Shown: positions 46,956 through 56,255, numbered from the stretch's first letter. The stretch is 64,000 bases of DNA from Sphingobium indicum B90A (GCF_000264945.2 NZ_CP013070.1:558001-622000); one strand, 5' to 3'. Translations and numbers: made by a program. Notes: a model not told the origin generated them from the sequence alone.

Positions 46956-47494
46956 TGGGAAAGCTGCTCCATGATGCTGTCGACCGCGACGTCATGCGGC
47001 GCGGCAGCGCTTTTCACGTGAATGGGGCAGAGCGCGTAGACCGGGTTGCGGATCGCCGCCAGTTCGGTCAGCACGGCGCGCGGATCCTTGCCCTTCAGCA
47101 GCGGCCGCCCCTCGCGGCGCGACACCCGGTCGACCAGCGTGTCGATGTCGGCGTTCAGCCAGATCGCCAGCGCATGATCCAGGATCAGCGCCCGCGTCTC
47201 CTCCTGCATGAAGGCGCCGCCGCCGGTGGCGATGACCTTGGGCTCGCCGTCCATCAGCCGGGCGATCACGCGCCGTTCACCGTCGCGGAAATAGGCCTCG
47301 CCATAGCGCTCGAACATCTCGCTGATCGTCATGCCCGCGGCTTTTTCGATCTCCTCGTCCGCATCGACGAAATCCACGTCCAGCCGCGCCGCCAGCCGCC
47401 GTCCGACGGTCGATTTGCCCACGCCCATCATGCCCACCAGGACGATGGGGCCGCGCTTCGCTCGCGCATCGGCGGATTTGCTGTTTCGCTGCAT
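46946..47494 (-). CDS. aroK: Shikimate kinase
   Basis: A 182-residue P-loop kinase: IVLVGMMGVGKSTVGRRLA (Walker A), FVDADEEIEKAAG (shikimate Asp), FRDGERRVI and VIATGGGAFMQEETR. It phosphorylates shikimate. ATG at 47492-47494 (MQRNSKSAD) is used; the frame is open further upstream. It heads the aroK-aroB pair and is divergent from the small membrane-protein gene. Confidence 0.95.
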   Translation of the reverse strand: MQRNSKSADARAKRGPIVLVGMMGVGKSTVGRRLAARLDVDFVDADEEIEKAAGMTISEMFERYGEAYFRDGERRVIARLMDGEPKVIATGGGAFMQEETRALILDHALAIWLNADIDTLVDRVSRREGRPLLKGKDPRAVLTELAAIRNPVYALCPIHVKSAAAPHDVAVDSIMEQLSQWP

Positions 47495-47574
47495 GGCGAG
47501 CGGGGCTATACATCCCCGCGCCGACAAGGCAAATCGCAACTTTCCTTATGCCCAGCCCGGCCAGAACAGGACTC

Positions 47575-47763
47575 ATGAAGCGCAATCGTTCCTACAGCAG
47601 CTTTGAAGGCAGCTCGCGCCGCCGCAGGGCATCCCTGCCGATCCTTCCCATCATCGCGGTCGCTGTGCTGGTCGCGATCCTCGCCCTGCTCTGGTCGCGC
47701 GGCGGCGAAAAGCCGCAGGCCCGCGTGGAAAAGGTCATTCCCGCCGAAAAGCTGGGCCAGTAA
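47575..47763 (+). CDS. Small single-pass membrane protein of unknown function
   Basis: A 62-residue protein starting MKRNRSYSSFEGSSRRRR, a very basic cytoplasmic part, then one membrane helix (residues about 22-42) and a short tail EKVIPAEKLGQ. No family recognised. It precedes the 604-residue secreted protein by five bases, so the two are likely functionally linked. An upstream in-frame ATG at 47548 is possible but lies in the divergent promoter area. Confidence 0.7.
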   Translation: MKRNRSYSSFEGSSRRRRASLPILPIIAVAVLVAILALLWSRGGEKPQARVEKVIPAEKLGQ

Positions 47764-47768
47764 AGGGC

Positions 47769-49583
47769 ATGCAGCGGCGGCGGGTGAATGCGAAATGGGC
47801 GCTGGGCACGCTCGCGCTCGCGCTGGCGCTGCCGGTGGTCGCGCAGGAAACGCCCGAATCGCTCCTGCCGCCCGGCTTCGGCGATGCGCCCGAAGCGCCG
47901 CAACCCGGCGCGCAGCCGCCGCGTCCCGCCCCCGGCACGCCTGCGCCGCCCGTCGGCCCCGCGCCCGCGACGCCGATCCTGCCGCCCAGCTTCTCCGTCA
48001 CGGAAGAAGCGGGGGACAATGCGGCGGAAGCGATGAGCGAGGAGGAACTCGCCGCTGAAAAGCAGAAATATGACCTGCCCGAAAATGCGCGCCGCTCGCT
48101 CGACCGCATAGGGCCGCTGACGCCGGAGCGGCAGGGCATGGCGCCCAACGCCTTCGGCGCGCAATCGGGCCGGTTCCTCGCCACCCTGATGAAGGAGACG
48201 CGGGCGCCGATCACCTCGCGCTGGGCGTCGATCCTGCTGCGCCGGGCGCTGCTGTCCGCGACCGATACGCCCCGCGACATCGACGGCGCCGACTGGGTCG
48301 CCGAACGCGCCTGGCTGCTGCTGCGCATGGGGGAGGCGGACAGCGCCCGCCTGCTGGTGCAGAGCGTCGATTCCGACCGTTTCACCCCGCGCCTCTATGC
48401 CATCGCCATGCAGACCTATCTGGCGACGGCCGATCCGGCGGGCCTGTGTCCGCTGTCTGCGGGCGCGCTGCGGTTCAGCAAGGAGCCGGGTTGGGACATG
48501 ACGCGGGCCATCTGCCCGGCGCTTTCGGGGGATCAGGGTTCGGCCAGCGGCGCGCTCAACCAGGCGCAGCGGCGCGGCGTGGTGCGCGGCATCGACTATC
48601 GCCTGGCGGAAAAGGTGGTCGGCACCGGCTTCAACGCCCGCCGCTCGGTCAAGATCGAGTGGGACGCGGTGGACCGGCTGACGGCCTGGCGCTTCGGCCT
48701 GGCGACGGCGCTCAATGTCGAGATTCCGGACGATCTCTATGCCACGGTCGGCCCGCATGTCCGCGCCTGGGAAGCGCGCGCGCCTGCCCTGTCGGCGGTT
48801 CGTCGCCTGCCGGGCGCCGAAGTGGCGGCTCGGCTCGGCGTCTTTTCCTCAAGGGCGCTGGTCGGTTTCTACAGCCAGTTGCAGTCCGACGGCGACCTGC
48901 CCGCCAATGCGGCCGACCGGGTGGATGCGCTGCGCACCGCCTATGCGGGGACGGGGACGGACGAGCGGCTCCAGGCGATGCGGACGCTCTGGCAGAATGA
49001 GGCGCGGCCGGATTTCGTCGGCTTGATCGCGACGGCGCGGGCTGCGGCGGCTCTGCCGGTTTCGCAGCTCAGCGCGCGCGATGCGGCCAATCTGGTCGCG
49101 GCCATGTTCACCGCGGGTTATGACCGCAGCGCGGCGCAATGGTCGCGCCTTGCGGCGCAGGCGGATGGGGACGGCGCGGCGGACCTTTGGGCCTTGCTGG
49201 CGGTCGGCGCGCCCAGCGCGGTCGTGGAGATCGGTTCGGGCCGGGTCTCCTCCTTCGCCAGGGATGCCGACCCGCGCAAGACGCAGATGCTGATCGCCGC
49301 GCTGGCGGGCCTTTCCCGCATCGATGCGCAGGACGGCGCGTCGCTGGCGCAGGATCATGGCTTCGACCTGGGGGCCGCCAGCCGCTGGTCCCGCGCCATC
49401 GACGCGGCGGCGGGCCGGGGCGAAAAGGGCAGCGTGGCCCTTCTGGCGGCGGTCGGCATGCAGACCGCCGACTGGAACCGCCTGCCCGCCTTCCACCTCT
49501 ATCATATCGTCGCGGCGCTGCACCGCGTCGGCCTCGATCCGGAGGCGCGGATGATCGCGGCGGAGGCGATGACGCGGCTCTGA
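47769..49583 (+). CDS. Secreted helical-repeat protein of unknown function
   Basis: A 604-residue protein with a signal peptide (MQRRRVNAKWALGTLALALA), a Pro-rich low-complexity region at about residues 30-75, and a long Ala/Arg-rich alpha-helical body with repeat-like units such as ERAWLLLRMGEADSARLLV and RLYAIAMQTYLATADPAG, suggestive of TPR-like folds. I do not recognise a described family; it resembles uncharacterised sphingomonad proteins. It overlaps xerC by TGATG and follows the small membrane protein, so the three genes are one transcript. Confidence 0.75.
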   Translation: MQRRRVNAKWALGTLALALALPVVAQETPESLLPPGFGDAPEAPQPGAQPPRPAPGTPAPPVGPAPATPILPPSFSVTEEAGDNAAEAMSEEELAAEKQKYDLPENARRSLDRIGPLTPERQGMAPNAFGAQSGRFLATLMKETRAPITSRWASILLRRALLSATDTPRDIDGADWVAERAWLLLRMGEADSARLLVQSVDSDRFTPRLYAIAMQTYLATADPAGLCPLSAGALRFSKEPGWDMTRAICPALSGDQGSASGALNQAQRRGVVRGIDYRLAEKVVGTGFNARRSVKIEWDAVDRLTAWRFGLATALNVEIPDDLYATVGPHVRAWEARAPALSAVRRLPGAEVAARLGVFSSRALVGFYSQLQSDGDLPANAADRVDALRTAYAGTGTDERLQAMRTLWQNEARPDFVGLIATARAAAALPVSQLSARDAANLVAAMFTAGYDRSAAQWSRLAAQADGDGAADLWALLAVGAPSAVVEIGSGRVSSFARDADPRKTQMLIAALAGLSRIDAQDGASLAQDHGFDLGAASRWSRAIDAAAGRGEKGSVALLAAVGMQTADWNRLPAFHLYHIVAALHRVGLDPEARMIAAEAMTRL

Positions 49584-50500
49584 TGGGCGACGACGCCGCC
49601 CTTATCGACCGTTTTCTGGAGATGATGGCGGCCGAACGGGGCGCGTCCCGCAACACGCTGCTGGCCTATCGCGCCGACCTGACCGGGGCGGGGGAGATTG
49701 TCGGCGGCCTCTCCGGCGCGACCAGGGACGGCCTGGCCGAGTTGACGACGGCCTGGGCGGAACTGGCCGCATCCTCGGTGGCGCGCAAATCCTCCGCCCT
49801 GCGCGCCTTCTACGCCTTTCTGGAGGAGGAGGGGCTGCGGGCCGACAATCCCTCGTCCGCCCTGCCGCGCCCGGTGACGCGCCGCTCCCTGCCCAAGATC
49901 CTCTCCACGCAGGAGGTCGATTCGCTGTTCGCGCTGATCGCGGGCAAGCTGGCCGTCGAACATCCCGCGCCGCTCGACCTGCGCCTGTCGGCGCTGATCG
50001 AGTTGCTCTACGGTTCCGGCCTGCGCGCGACGGAACTGGTGTCGCTACCGCGCCGGGCGCTGGCGTCCGACCGGCCCTTCCTGATCCTGAAGGGCAAGGG
50101 CGCCCGCGAACGGCTGGTGCCGATTTCGGACCGCGCTCGCGCCGCCGTGGCTGCCTGGCTGCATCATGTGCCCGCCGACAGCCTTTGGCTCTTCCCCTCC
50201 GGCAAGAGCCATGTCAGCCGCATCCGCCTCTACCAGATGGTGAAGGCGCTGGCCGCCGCCGCCGGAATCGCGCCCGAACGGGTCAGTCCCCATGTGCTGC
50301 GCCACGCCTTCGCCACCCATTTGCTGGAAGGCGGGGCGGACCTGCGCGCCCTGCAATCGATGCTGGGCCATGCGGATATCGGCACCACGCAAATCTACAC
50401 CCATGTCGACAGCCGCCGCCTGGTCGAACTGGTCAACAGCCGCCATCCGCTGGCCGGCATGACGCATCGGCGCGTTGACGGCGACGTTTCTCCGCCCTAA
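49583..50500 (+). CDS. XerC/XerD-type tyrosine recombinase
   Basis: A 305-residue recombinase. N-terminal SAM-like core domain ([12 protein letters not shown]), catalytic domain with Arg of [11 protein letters not shown], Lys of [31 protein letters not shown], the second His of [12 protein letters not shown] and the nucleophile Tyr in that segment. It should resolve chromosome dimers at dif with its partner; XerC versus XerD cannot be settled here. Start overlaps the previous stop. accA is 12 bases downstream. Confidence 0.92.
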   Translation: MGDDAALIDRFLEMMAAERGASRNTLLAYRADLTGAGEIVGGLSGATRDGLAELTTAWAELAASSVARKSSALRAFYAFLEEEGLRADNPSSALPRPVTRRSLPKILSTQEVDSLFALIAGKLAVEHPAPLDLRLSALIELLYGSGLRATELVSLPRRALASDRPFLILKGKGARERLVPISDRARAAVAAWLHHVPADSLWLFPSGKSHVSRIRLYQMVKALAAAAGIAPERVSPHVLRHAFATHLLEGGADLRALQSMLGHADIGTTQIYTHVDSRRLVELVNSRHPLAGMTHRRVDGDVSPP

Positions 50501-50511
50501 CGCCATGCCCC

Positions 50512-51456
50512 ATGGTTAGTTTTCTCGAATTCGAAAAGTCCATCGCGGAACTGGAAGCCCGCATCATCGAACTGCGCGCCACCGCCAATGCGGGCGACAT
50601 CGACATCAGCGGCGAGATCGACAAGCTGGAGCAGCGCGCTTCGAAAATGCTGGTCGACACCTATGCGAAACTGTCCCCCTGGCAGAAGACGCAGGTCGCC
50701 CGCCATCCCGACCGCCCGCATTTCAAGGATTATGTCGCGGGCATGTTCGACAATTTCATGCCGCTGGCCGGGGATCGCGCCTTTGCCGACGATCAGGCGA
50801 TCATCGGCGGCTTCGCCACTCTGGACGAACGGCGCGTGGTCGTGATCGGCCATGAAAAGGGCGACGACACGGCCAGCCGCGTCCGCCACAATTTCGGCAT
50901 GGCGAAGCCCGAGGGCTATCGCAAGGCGATCCGCCTGATGCAGTTGGCCGACCGTTTCGGCCTGCCGGTGGTGACGCTGGTGGACACGTCGGGCGCCTTC
51001 CCCGGCGTGCAGGCGGAGGAGCGCGGACAGGCGGAGGCGATCGCCCGCTCCACCGAACAATGCCTGGCGCTGGGCGTGCCGATGGTGGCGGCCGTAGTGG
51101 GCGAGGGCGGCTCCGGCGGCGCGGTGGCGCTGGCGGCGGCCAATCGCGTGCTGATGTTCGAACATGCCGTTTATTCGGTGATCTCGCCCGAAGGCTGCGC
51201 GTCGATTCTCTGGCGCACGGCGGAAAAGGCCAGCGACGCGGCGACCGCGATGCAGGTAACGGCACAGCATCTGAAATCTCTCGGCGTTATCGACCGCATC
51301 GTGCCGGAGCCGGTCGGCGGCGCCCATCGCGAGCCGGTGCAGGCAATCGCCAATCTGGGCGCGGCGATCGGGGAGGAACTGGATTCGCTGGCGGGCCTCA
51401 GCGCCGATGCGCTGCGGACCGATCGCGCCGACAAGTTCCTGGCCATCGGCGTCTGA
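50512..51456 (+). CDS. accA: Acetyl-CoA carboxylase carboxyltransferase alpha subunit
   Basis: A 314-residue Acc[16 protein letters not shown] at the N-terminus, [38 protein letters not shown] and [19 protein letters not shown]. It moves carboxyl from biotin to acetyl-CoA, giving malonyl-CoA. It follows the recombinase gene closely; accD, accB and accC are not in this window. Confidence 0.96.
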   Translation: MVSFLEFEKSIAELEARIIELRATANAGDIDISGEIDKLEQRASKMLVDTYAKLSPWQKTQVARHPDRPHFKDYVAGMFDNFMPLAGDRAFADDQAIIGGFATLDERRVVVIGHEKGDDTASRVRHNFGMAKPEGYRKAIRLMQLADRFGLPVVTLVDTSGAFPGVQAEERGQAEAIARSTEQCLALGVPMVAAVVGEGGSGGAVALAAANRVLMFEHAVYSVISPEGCASILWRTAEKASDAATAMQVTAQHLKSLGVIDRIVPEPVGGAHREPVQAIANLGAAIGEELDSLAGLSADALRTDRADKFLAIGV

Positions 51457-51534
51457 CCGCGCCATCCTCTGTTTCGGGGAACATCCGCCTGCTATTGCTC
51501 GTTACGCGAAGGTAACAGGGATGCAGGAGGCGCC

Positions 51535-53013
51535 GTGAAACGAATATCATCTCTTGCTGCCGCCGGGCTGGGCCTGACCGTCCTGGCGGCCGCGCCGTCA
51601 GTGGAAGGTCAGCAGCGGGCGATTCGCACCGTTTCGTCGATCAGCCCGCAGGAAAAGGAAGCCGGCGCCAAGCAGCATCCCCAGTTGCTCAACGAATTCG
51701 GCGGCGCTTACGCCGGACCGCAGGCGAAATATGTGGAGGGCGTGGGGCGGCGCATCGCGGTCCAGTCCGGCCTGTCCAATGCGCAGGGGGACTTCACCGT
51801 CACCCTGCTCAATTCGCCGGTGAACAACGCCTTCGCCATTCCTGGTGGCTATGTCTATGTGACGCGCCAGCTCATGGCGCTGATGAATGACGAGGCGGAG
51901 CTTGCGGGCGTGCTCGGCCATGAGATCGGCCATGTCGCGGCGCAGCACGGTCAAAGGCGGCAACAGGCGGCGCAGCGCAACGCCATTGGCGGCACCCTGC
52001 TGCAAGTGCTGACGGGCGCCCTGCTGGGCGATTCGGCGCTAACCGGCCTGCTGCAAAAGGGGATCGGGCAGGGCAGCCAGTTGCTGACGCTCAAATTCTC
52101 GCGCAGCCAGGAATATGAGGCGGACGATCTGGGCATCCGCTATCTCGCCTCCGGCGGTTACGATCCCAAGGCCCTGTCGTCCATGCTGGCCTCGCTGGCG
52201 GCGCAAAGCAGCCTGGATGCCCGCGTCACTGGGAGTTCCCGGTCGTTGCCGGAATGGGCAAGCACCCATCCAGATCCCGCCTCGCGCGTTGGGCGCGCTT
52301 CCCGCAATGCAGCCGCCAGCGGATCCAGGAGCACGGTCCGCAACCGCGACGCGTTCCTGAACGCGCTCAACGGCGTCCTCTATGGCGACGATCCGAAACA
52401 GGGCGTGATCGAGGGCAGCCGCTTCCGCCATCCCGATTTGCGGGTGAGCTTCGCCGCGCCATCGGGCTTCGGCATGGAAAATGGTGCGAGCGCCGTCACG
52501 ATCGCGGGATCGGGCGGCCAGGCGCAGTTCAGCGCAGCACCCTATTCCGGCGATCTGTCCGCCTATATCGATTCTGTGTTCGCCAAGCTGGGCGGCGGCA
52601 ATGGCGGCGTTCCGCCGGGCGAGATTCGGCGCACCACCGTTAACGGGCTGCCCGCGGCCTGGCGCACCATCCGCGCCAGAACCCAGTCCAGCCAGGTCGA
52701 TGCCACCGTCTTCGCTTATGATTTCGGCGGGGGAAAGGCCTATCACTTCCTGCTGCTGACTGCGGCGGGGCAGGGGATCGGTCCCTTTTCCACCATGGTG
52801 CAGTCGGTGCAGCGCCTGTCGACGCAGGAGGCGGCCGCGATCAAGCTCCGCCGGGTCGATGTCGTGACTGTAAAGGCTGGCGACACAGTCCAGTCCTTGG
52901 CCAAGCGCATGGCTTATACCGATTATCCGCTGGACCGATTCCTGACGATCAATGCGCTGACGGCAAACAGCGTGCTGCGGCCGGGCCAGCGGGTCAAGAT
53001 CATCACCTGGTAG
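51535..53013 (+). CDS. M48-family metalloprotease with C-terminal LysM-like domain
   Basis: A 492-residue secreted protease. Signal peptide ends near residue 25. Zinc motif VLGHEIGHVAAQH at about residue 126, third ligand in SQEYEADDLGIRY, as in BepA/YfgC-type M48 proteases. The C-terminal 60 residues (VVTVKAGDTVQSLAKRM, LRPGQRVKII) form a LysM-like peptidoglycan-binding domain. It should work in the periplasm on outer-membrane or peptidoglycan-linked protein quality. GTG start at 51535 with GGAGG before it. Confidence 0.92.
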   Translation: MKRISSLAAAGLGLTVLAAAPSVEGQQRAIRTVSSISPQEKEAGAKQHPQLLNEFGGAYAGPQAKYVEGVGRRIAVQSGLSNAQGDFTVTLLNSPVNNAFAIPGGYVYVTRQLMALMNDEAELAGVLGHEIGHVAAQHGQRRQQAAQRNAIGGTLLQVLTGALLGDSALTGLLQKGIGQGSQLLTLKFSRSQEYEADDLGIRYLASGGYDPKALSSMLASLAAQSSLDARVTGSSRSLPEWASTHPDPASRVGRASRNAAASGSRSTVRNRDAFLNALNGVLYGDDPKQGVIEGSRFRHPDLRVSFAAPSGFGMENGASAVTIAGSGGQAQFSAAPYSGDLSAYIDSVFAKLGGGNGGVPPGEIRRTTVNGLPAAWRTIRARTQSSQVDATVFAYDFGGGKAYHFLLLTAAGQGIGPFSTMVQSVQRLSTQEAAAIKLRRVDVVTVKAGDTVQSLAKRMAYTDYPLDRFLTINALTANSVLRPGQRVKIITW

Positions 53014-53028
53014 ACGTCGAGACCAATA

Positions 53029-53065
53029 AAAAGGGCGACGAAATTGCTTCCGTCGCCCCTTTTTC
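53029..53065. terminator. Bidirectional terminator between the M48 protease and Flp pilin genes
   Basis: GGGCGACG (53033-53040) pairs with CGTCGCCC (53051-53058); T runs follow on both strands (TTTTTC on plus, CCCTTTTTATTGG on minus). Confidence 0.88.
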
Positions 53066-53082
53066 TTCAATGTGGTTCGAGC

Positions 53083-53244
53083 TTACTTCAGATTGCCCGA
53101 GACATTGTTGAAGGTGTTGCCGAGCTTGCCGCCCAGGCTGGTCATGGCGCCGATGGCGGCGACGGCGATAAGCGCAGCGATCAGGCCGTATTCGATGGCG
53201 GTCGCGCCCTTCTCGTTCGTCATCATCTTGCGGATGAACTGCAT
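53083..53244 (-). CDS. Flp-type pilin (1)
   Basis: A 53-residue pilin: basic leader MQFIRKMMTNEKG, cleavage before ATAIEYGLIAAL (Glu at +5, Tyr at +6, the Flp signature), then one helix and the tail GNTFNNVSGNLK. CpaA (3405-3878) would process it. ATG at 53242-53244 has GGAGA seven bases before it; the longer reading (from 53271) is less likely. It lies about 50 kb from the cpa genes. Confidence 0.93.
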   Translation of the reverse strand: MQFIRKMMTNEKGATAIEYGLIAALIAVAAIGAMTSLGGKLGNTFNNVSGNLK

Positions 53245-53383
53245 TGGAAGTCTCCTTGCGTCAAATTTCACGTTTAACTACCCGGCCGTCCCCCCGCTTG
53301 AAATGAAGGTCAGCTTCGGATGGTTTAGAGGGTGTCGGTTGATAAAGATTTAATGGAGCGAACCATCTGTCAGATATTGATGG

Positions 53384-53569
53384 TTAATGCGCCAGGACTT
53401 CCGTCGCGACATTGTTCCACATGCCGATGGTCTTGTTGGCAACGTTCGACAGGGCGCTGACAATGGCCAGGCAGATAAGGGCGAGGATCAGGCCATATTC
53501 CACCGCCGTCGCTCCGCGCTGGCAGTAGATCAGCTTCCAGAAGCTGAAATTTTTGAATAATGCCCGCAT
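53384..53569 (-). CDS. Flp-type pilin (2), with a longer leader and cysteine
   Basis: A 61-residue pilin from ATG at 53567-53569: leader MRALFKNFSFWKLIYCQRG then ATAVEYGLILALICLAIVS, with the Flp Glu/Tyr signature. It has a cysteine in the leader and one in the helix. An ATG at 53579-53581 is also possible (MGCGMRAL). It differs from pilin 1 in sequence and may be a minor pilin. It sits upstream of pilin 1 with a 139-base gap. Confidence 0.85.
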   Translation of the reverse strand: MRALFKNFSFWKLIYCQRGATAVEYGLILALICLAIVSALSNVANKTIGMWNNVATEVLAH

Positions 53570-53647
53570 GCCGCACCCCATTTACACACAGCCCCTGATA
53601 CCCTTGTAAAAGGGGCAGAGTTAACAAACCCCTCAAGCGGGACCATT

Positions 53648-54055
53648 ATGACGATAAATTCTCCCCTGTTGGTGGTCGCCGCCGCCCTGGTCGACGCGGA
53701 TGGCCGCGTGCTGTTGCAGCAGCGCCCGCCGGGCAAGCCGATGGCGCATCTCTGGGAATTTCCCGGCGGCAAGGTCGAACCGGGGGAGGCGCCCGAAACC
53801 GCGCTGATCCGGGAACTGGAGGAGGAGTTGGGCATCCACACCCATGCGAGTTGCCTGGCGCCTGCGACCTTCGCGAGCGAACCCTTGGGCGACCGCCATC
53901 TGCTGCTGCTGCTCTATGTCTGCCGTAAATGGCGGGGCATAGCCGAAGCGCGGCATGCGACCGCGCTGCGATGGGTCAGGCCGGCGCAAATGTATGCGCT
54001 GGAAATGCCGCCGGCCGACCTGCCGCTGATCGGCCTGCTCGATTCGCTGATCTGA
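53648..54055 (+). CDS. mutT: NUDIX hydrolase (MutT-like, 8-oxo-dGTP diphosphatase type)
   Basis: A 135-residue NUDIX protein with box G-x5-E-x7-REUxEExGU: GGKVEPGEAPETALIRELEE then ELGI. LLQQRPPGKPMAHLWEFPGG is the MutT-type substrate loop. It removes oxidised nucleotides from the pool; a role in other nucleotide sanitation is possible. It is transcribed from its own short leader after the pilin genes. Confidence 0.9.
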   Translation: MTINSPLLVVAAALVDADGRVLLQQRPPGKPMAHLWEFPGGKVEPGEAPETALIRELEEELGIHTHASCLAPATFASEPLGDRHLLLLLYVCRKWRGIAEARHATALRWVRPAQMYALEMPPADLPLIGLLDSLI

Positions 54056-54109
54056 CGCGAGGTGAGGGGCCGGCGCGCCATATGAGCCAAGCCTGCGGTC
54101 GAGGAGGGC

Positions 54110-54589
54110 TTATTCCTCCGCAGCCTTGCTCTGTAGCTGGATATAATTCTGGATGCCCATGCGCTCGATCATCTCGAACTGGGTTTCCAGCGTGTCGACA
54201 TGTTCCTCCTCGCTTTCGAGGATGTGCTGGAACAGGTCGCGGCTCACATAGTCGCGAATCGATTCGCAATGGGCGATGGCGTCCTTCAGCACGGGCAGGG
54301 CTTCATATTCCAGTTCCAGGTCGGCCTTCAGGATTTCCTCCACCGTCTCCCCGATCTTCAGGCGGCCGAGCAACTGGAAATTGGGCAGCCCGTCCAGGAA
54401 CAGGATGCGCTCCGCCAGCTTGTCGGCATGCTTCATCTCGTCGATGGACTCTTCATATTCGAACTTGGCGAGCTTCTCGATGCCCCAATGATTGAGCATG
54501 CGATAGTGGAGGAAATATTGGTTGATCGCGGTCAGCTCGTTCTTGAGAACCTCGTTCAGATATTCGATGACCTTGGCGTCGCCCTTCAT
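54110..54589 (-). CDS. bfr: Bacterioferritin
   Basis: A 159-residue ferritin-like protein: VIEYLNEVLKNELTAINQYF (first ferroxidase Glu), EYEESIDEMKHADKLAERI with the heme-binding Met and ferroxidase residues, and ILESEEEHVDTLETQFEMI. It stores iron as a 24-mer with haem at subunit interfaces. ATG at 54587-54589 with GGAGAA before it is used. Bfd, its partner ferredoxin, is encoded upstream on the same strand. Confidence 0.96.
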   Translation of the reverse strand: MKGDAKVIEYLNEVLKNELTAINQYFLHYRMLNHWGIEKLAKFEYEESIDEMKHADKLAERILFLDGLPNFQLLGRLKIGETVEEILKADLELEYEALPVLKDAIAHCESIRDYVSRDLFQHILESEEEHVDTLETQFEMIERMGIQNYIQLQSKAAEE

Positions 54590-54717
54590 GGCGTTCTTCT
54601 CCGGCTGTAGGGAAAGTGCCGGGAGCATAAGCGTTTCGCTTCCGTTTGTTAATCCGGAAAGCCGCAGAAATCCGCCATTTTTCGCTGCGCTATTGCGTCA
54701 AGTTCGCGTCAATCCGA

Positions 54718-54732
54718 TGCGCTTGATTCGCA
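54718..54732. promoter_or_regulatory. Candidate Fur-type box between bfd and bfr
   Basis: On the minus strand the 15-mer TGCGAATCAAGCGCA resembles TGCGAATGAATTGCA at 13542-13556 (TGCGAAT-N-AA-N2-GCA). It lies about 130 bases before the bfr start. Iron genes are typical Fur/Irr targets, which supports the idea; function is inferred. Confidence 0.4.
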
Positions 54733-54738
54733 ATCACT

Positions 54739-54909
54739 TCAAATGGAGGCGCGTTCGGCCGCTATGATGGTGCGGGCGAAGGGGACGCACTGGCCGCATT
54801 TGGGCCGACGGCCAAGGCGCGCATAGGCGCTGCACGGGGTTGCGCAACCTTCGCGGGCGACCTGTTTCAGATCCTTCTCACGGATGGCATTGCAGACACA
54901 GACAACCAT
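54739..54909 (-). CDS. bfd: Bacterioferritin-associated ferredoxin
   Basis: A 56-residue [2Fe-2S] protein starting MVVCVCNAIREKDL. Cluster ligands follow the Bfd pattern C-x-C-x31-C-x2-C: Cys4, Cys6, Cys38 and Cys41 (KCGQC). Bfd reduces bacterioferritin to release stored iron. ATG at 54907-54909 has AGGAG eight bases before it. It is read towards bfr with a 149-base gap that holds a candidate iron box. A further plus-strand GATGATAAT stretch upstream of the gene may also be regulatory. Confidence 0.92.
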   Translation of the reverse strand: MVVCVCNAIREKDLKQVAREGCATPCSAYARLGRRPKCGQCVPFARTIIAAERASI

Positions 54910-54963
54910 GCAAATCTCCTGAAAGGGGAGATAGCGCAGATGATAATAGGTCGCAATAGGAAT

Positions 54964-56205
54964 TCAGTCGCTGTTGCGAATCTTTTGCGTTTGGCCCCTC
55001 GCAAGGCTGCGCCACAGCCACTCCGCCGGTCCCAGCGCGAATCGGCGCTGCCACAGCGGCGACCAGATCAGCATCATCGCCCATGCCGCGATCACGAACA
55101 GCGGCAGCCTATGGTGCGGAACATGGCCGAACAGCCCCAGTCCCCAGCCATAGAAGATCGCGCACATCAGGAGGCTGCTGCCCAGATAGTTGCTGAGCGC
55201 CAGTCGGCCCGCGGCGGCGACGCGCGCGGTCAGGGCCGCGCCGCGATGGCGCGTGAACAGCCACAGGATCAGCGCCGCCCATCCCACCGCCAGCGGAATG
55301 CGGAAGGGGAAGGACCATGCCAGCGCCGATCCCAAAGCCGTCAGCGGAGCGAACCGGCTGGAGATGACCCATGCCGCGAGCGCCGCCATCGGAATCAGCC
55401 CGATCAGGAAACAATGGCGCGCGGTCCGCCAATATTGCTCCGCCTCCCAACGGCCGGTCAGGAATCCGCCCTTCAACATCGCCATGCCCAGCAGCATGAA
55501 CCCCAGCGTGTCGAACGCGACGAACGGCAGGGTGGTCAGCCACTGCCCGCCGAACAGCGCGACATGATGCAGGAAGATGCCGGCAAAACCGCCGCGATAG
55601 ATTTCATATTCGCTGCGAATGGCCGGATGGTCGGGGTCGGAAAGCGACGCGATGAAATTGGCGAAACCCGCACCGACATGGCCGGGGGCGCCGGCGGCGG
55701 CGGCATGGCCCCATGCGTAGAGCGTGCCGACGAAGCCGGCGCAGATCAGGAAATGCGCGAGGAAGAAGAAAAAGGCCCATTTGACGAGCGACAGCGGATC
55801 CCTGCGCGCGAACGGCAGCGCCGCCAGCCCGACCAGCGCATAGATCATCAATATGTCGCCCCACCACAGCAGCAGGTAATGGGCCAGGCCGAAGACGAAC
55901 AGCCAGCCGGCCCGCATCACCTGCGCCCGTCGTCCGTCGCGGCCGGCCATTTCCTCCCTGTCGATCAGCAGCAGCATCGACGCGCCGAACAGCATGGAGA
56001 ACAGCGCCCGCATCTTGCCGTCGACAGCCATGAAGCTGACCGTCCAGAAGGCGATGTCTCCCCTCGAGAGCGGCCCCGCCGCCGCGGGATTGAAATAGGC
56101 CTGTTCGGGCAGGGCGAAAGCCGCGATGTTCATCCAGAGGATTCCCATGACCGCGCAGCCGCGCAGAACGTCCATGGCGGGAATCCGGGCGGAAGGGGCG
56201 GTCAT
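54964..56205 (-). CDS. DUF418 family membrane protein (YeiB-like)
   Basis: A 413-residue protein with about ten membrane helices. Start MTAPSARIPAMDVLRGCAV, then GILWMNIAAFALP, FSMLFGASMLLLIDRE, and the C-terminal DUF418 with RLALSNYLGSSLLMC and GPAEWLWRSLARG. The function of this family is not established; it is related to acyltransferase-like or transporter families. The frame is open to 56256, but ATG at 56203-56205 fits the conserved start. Confidence 0.87.
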   Translation of the reverse strand: MTAPSARIPAMDVLRGCAVMGILWMNIAAFALPEQAYFNPAAAGPLSRGDIAFWTVSFMAVDGKMRALFSMLFGASMLLLIDREEMAGRDGRRAQVMRAGWLFVFGLAHYLLLWWGDILMIYALVGLAALPFARRDPLSLVKWAFFFFLAHFLICAGFVGTLYAWGHAAAAGAPGHVGAGFANFIASLSDPDHPAIRSEYEIYRGGFAGIFLHHVALFGGQWLTTLPFVAFDTLGFMLLGMAMLKGGFLTGRWEAEQYWRTARHCFLIGLIPMAALAAWVISSRFAPLTALGSALAWSFPFRIPLAVGWAALILWLFTRHRGAALTARVAAAGRLALSNYLGSSLLMCAIFYGWGLGLFGHVPHHRLPLFVIAAWAMMLIWSPLWQRRFALGPAEWLWRSLARGQTQKIRNSD

Positions 56206-56255
56206 CGGTCGGCGCTGTCCTTTGAAGGGCTGGAAAAGAAGGTGCGGCTCTGCCA

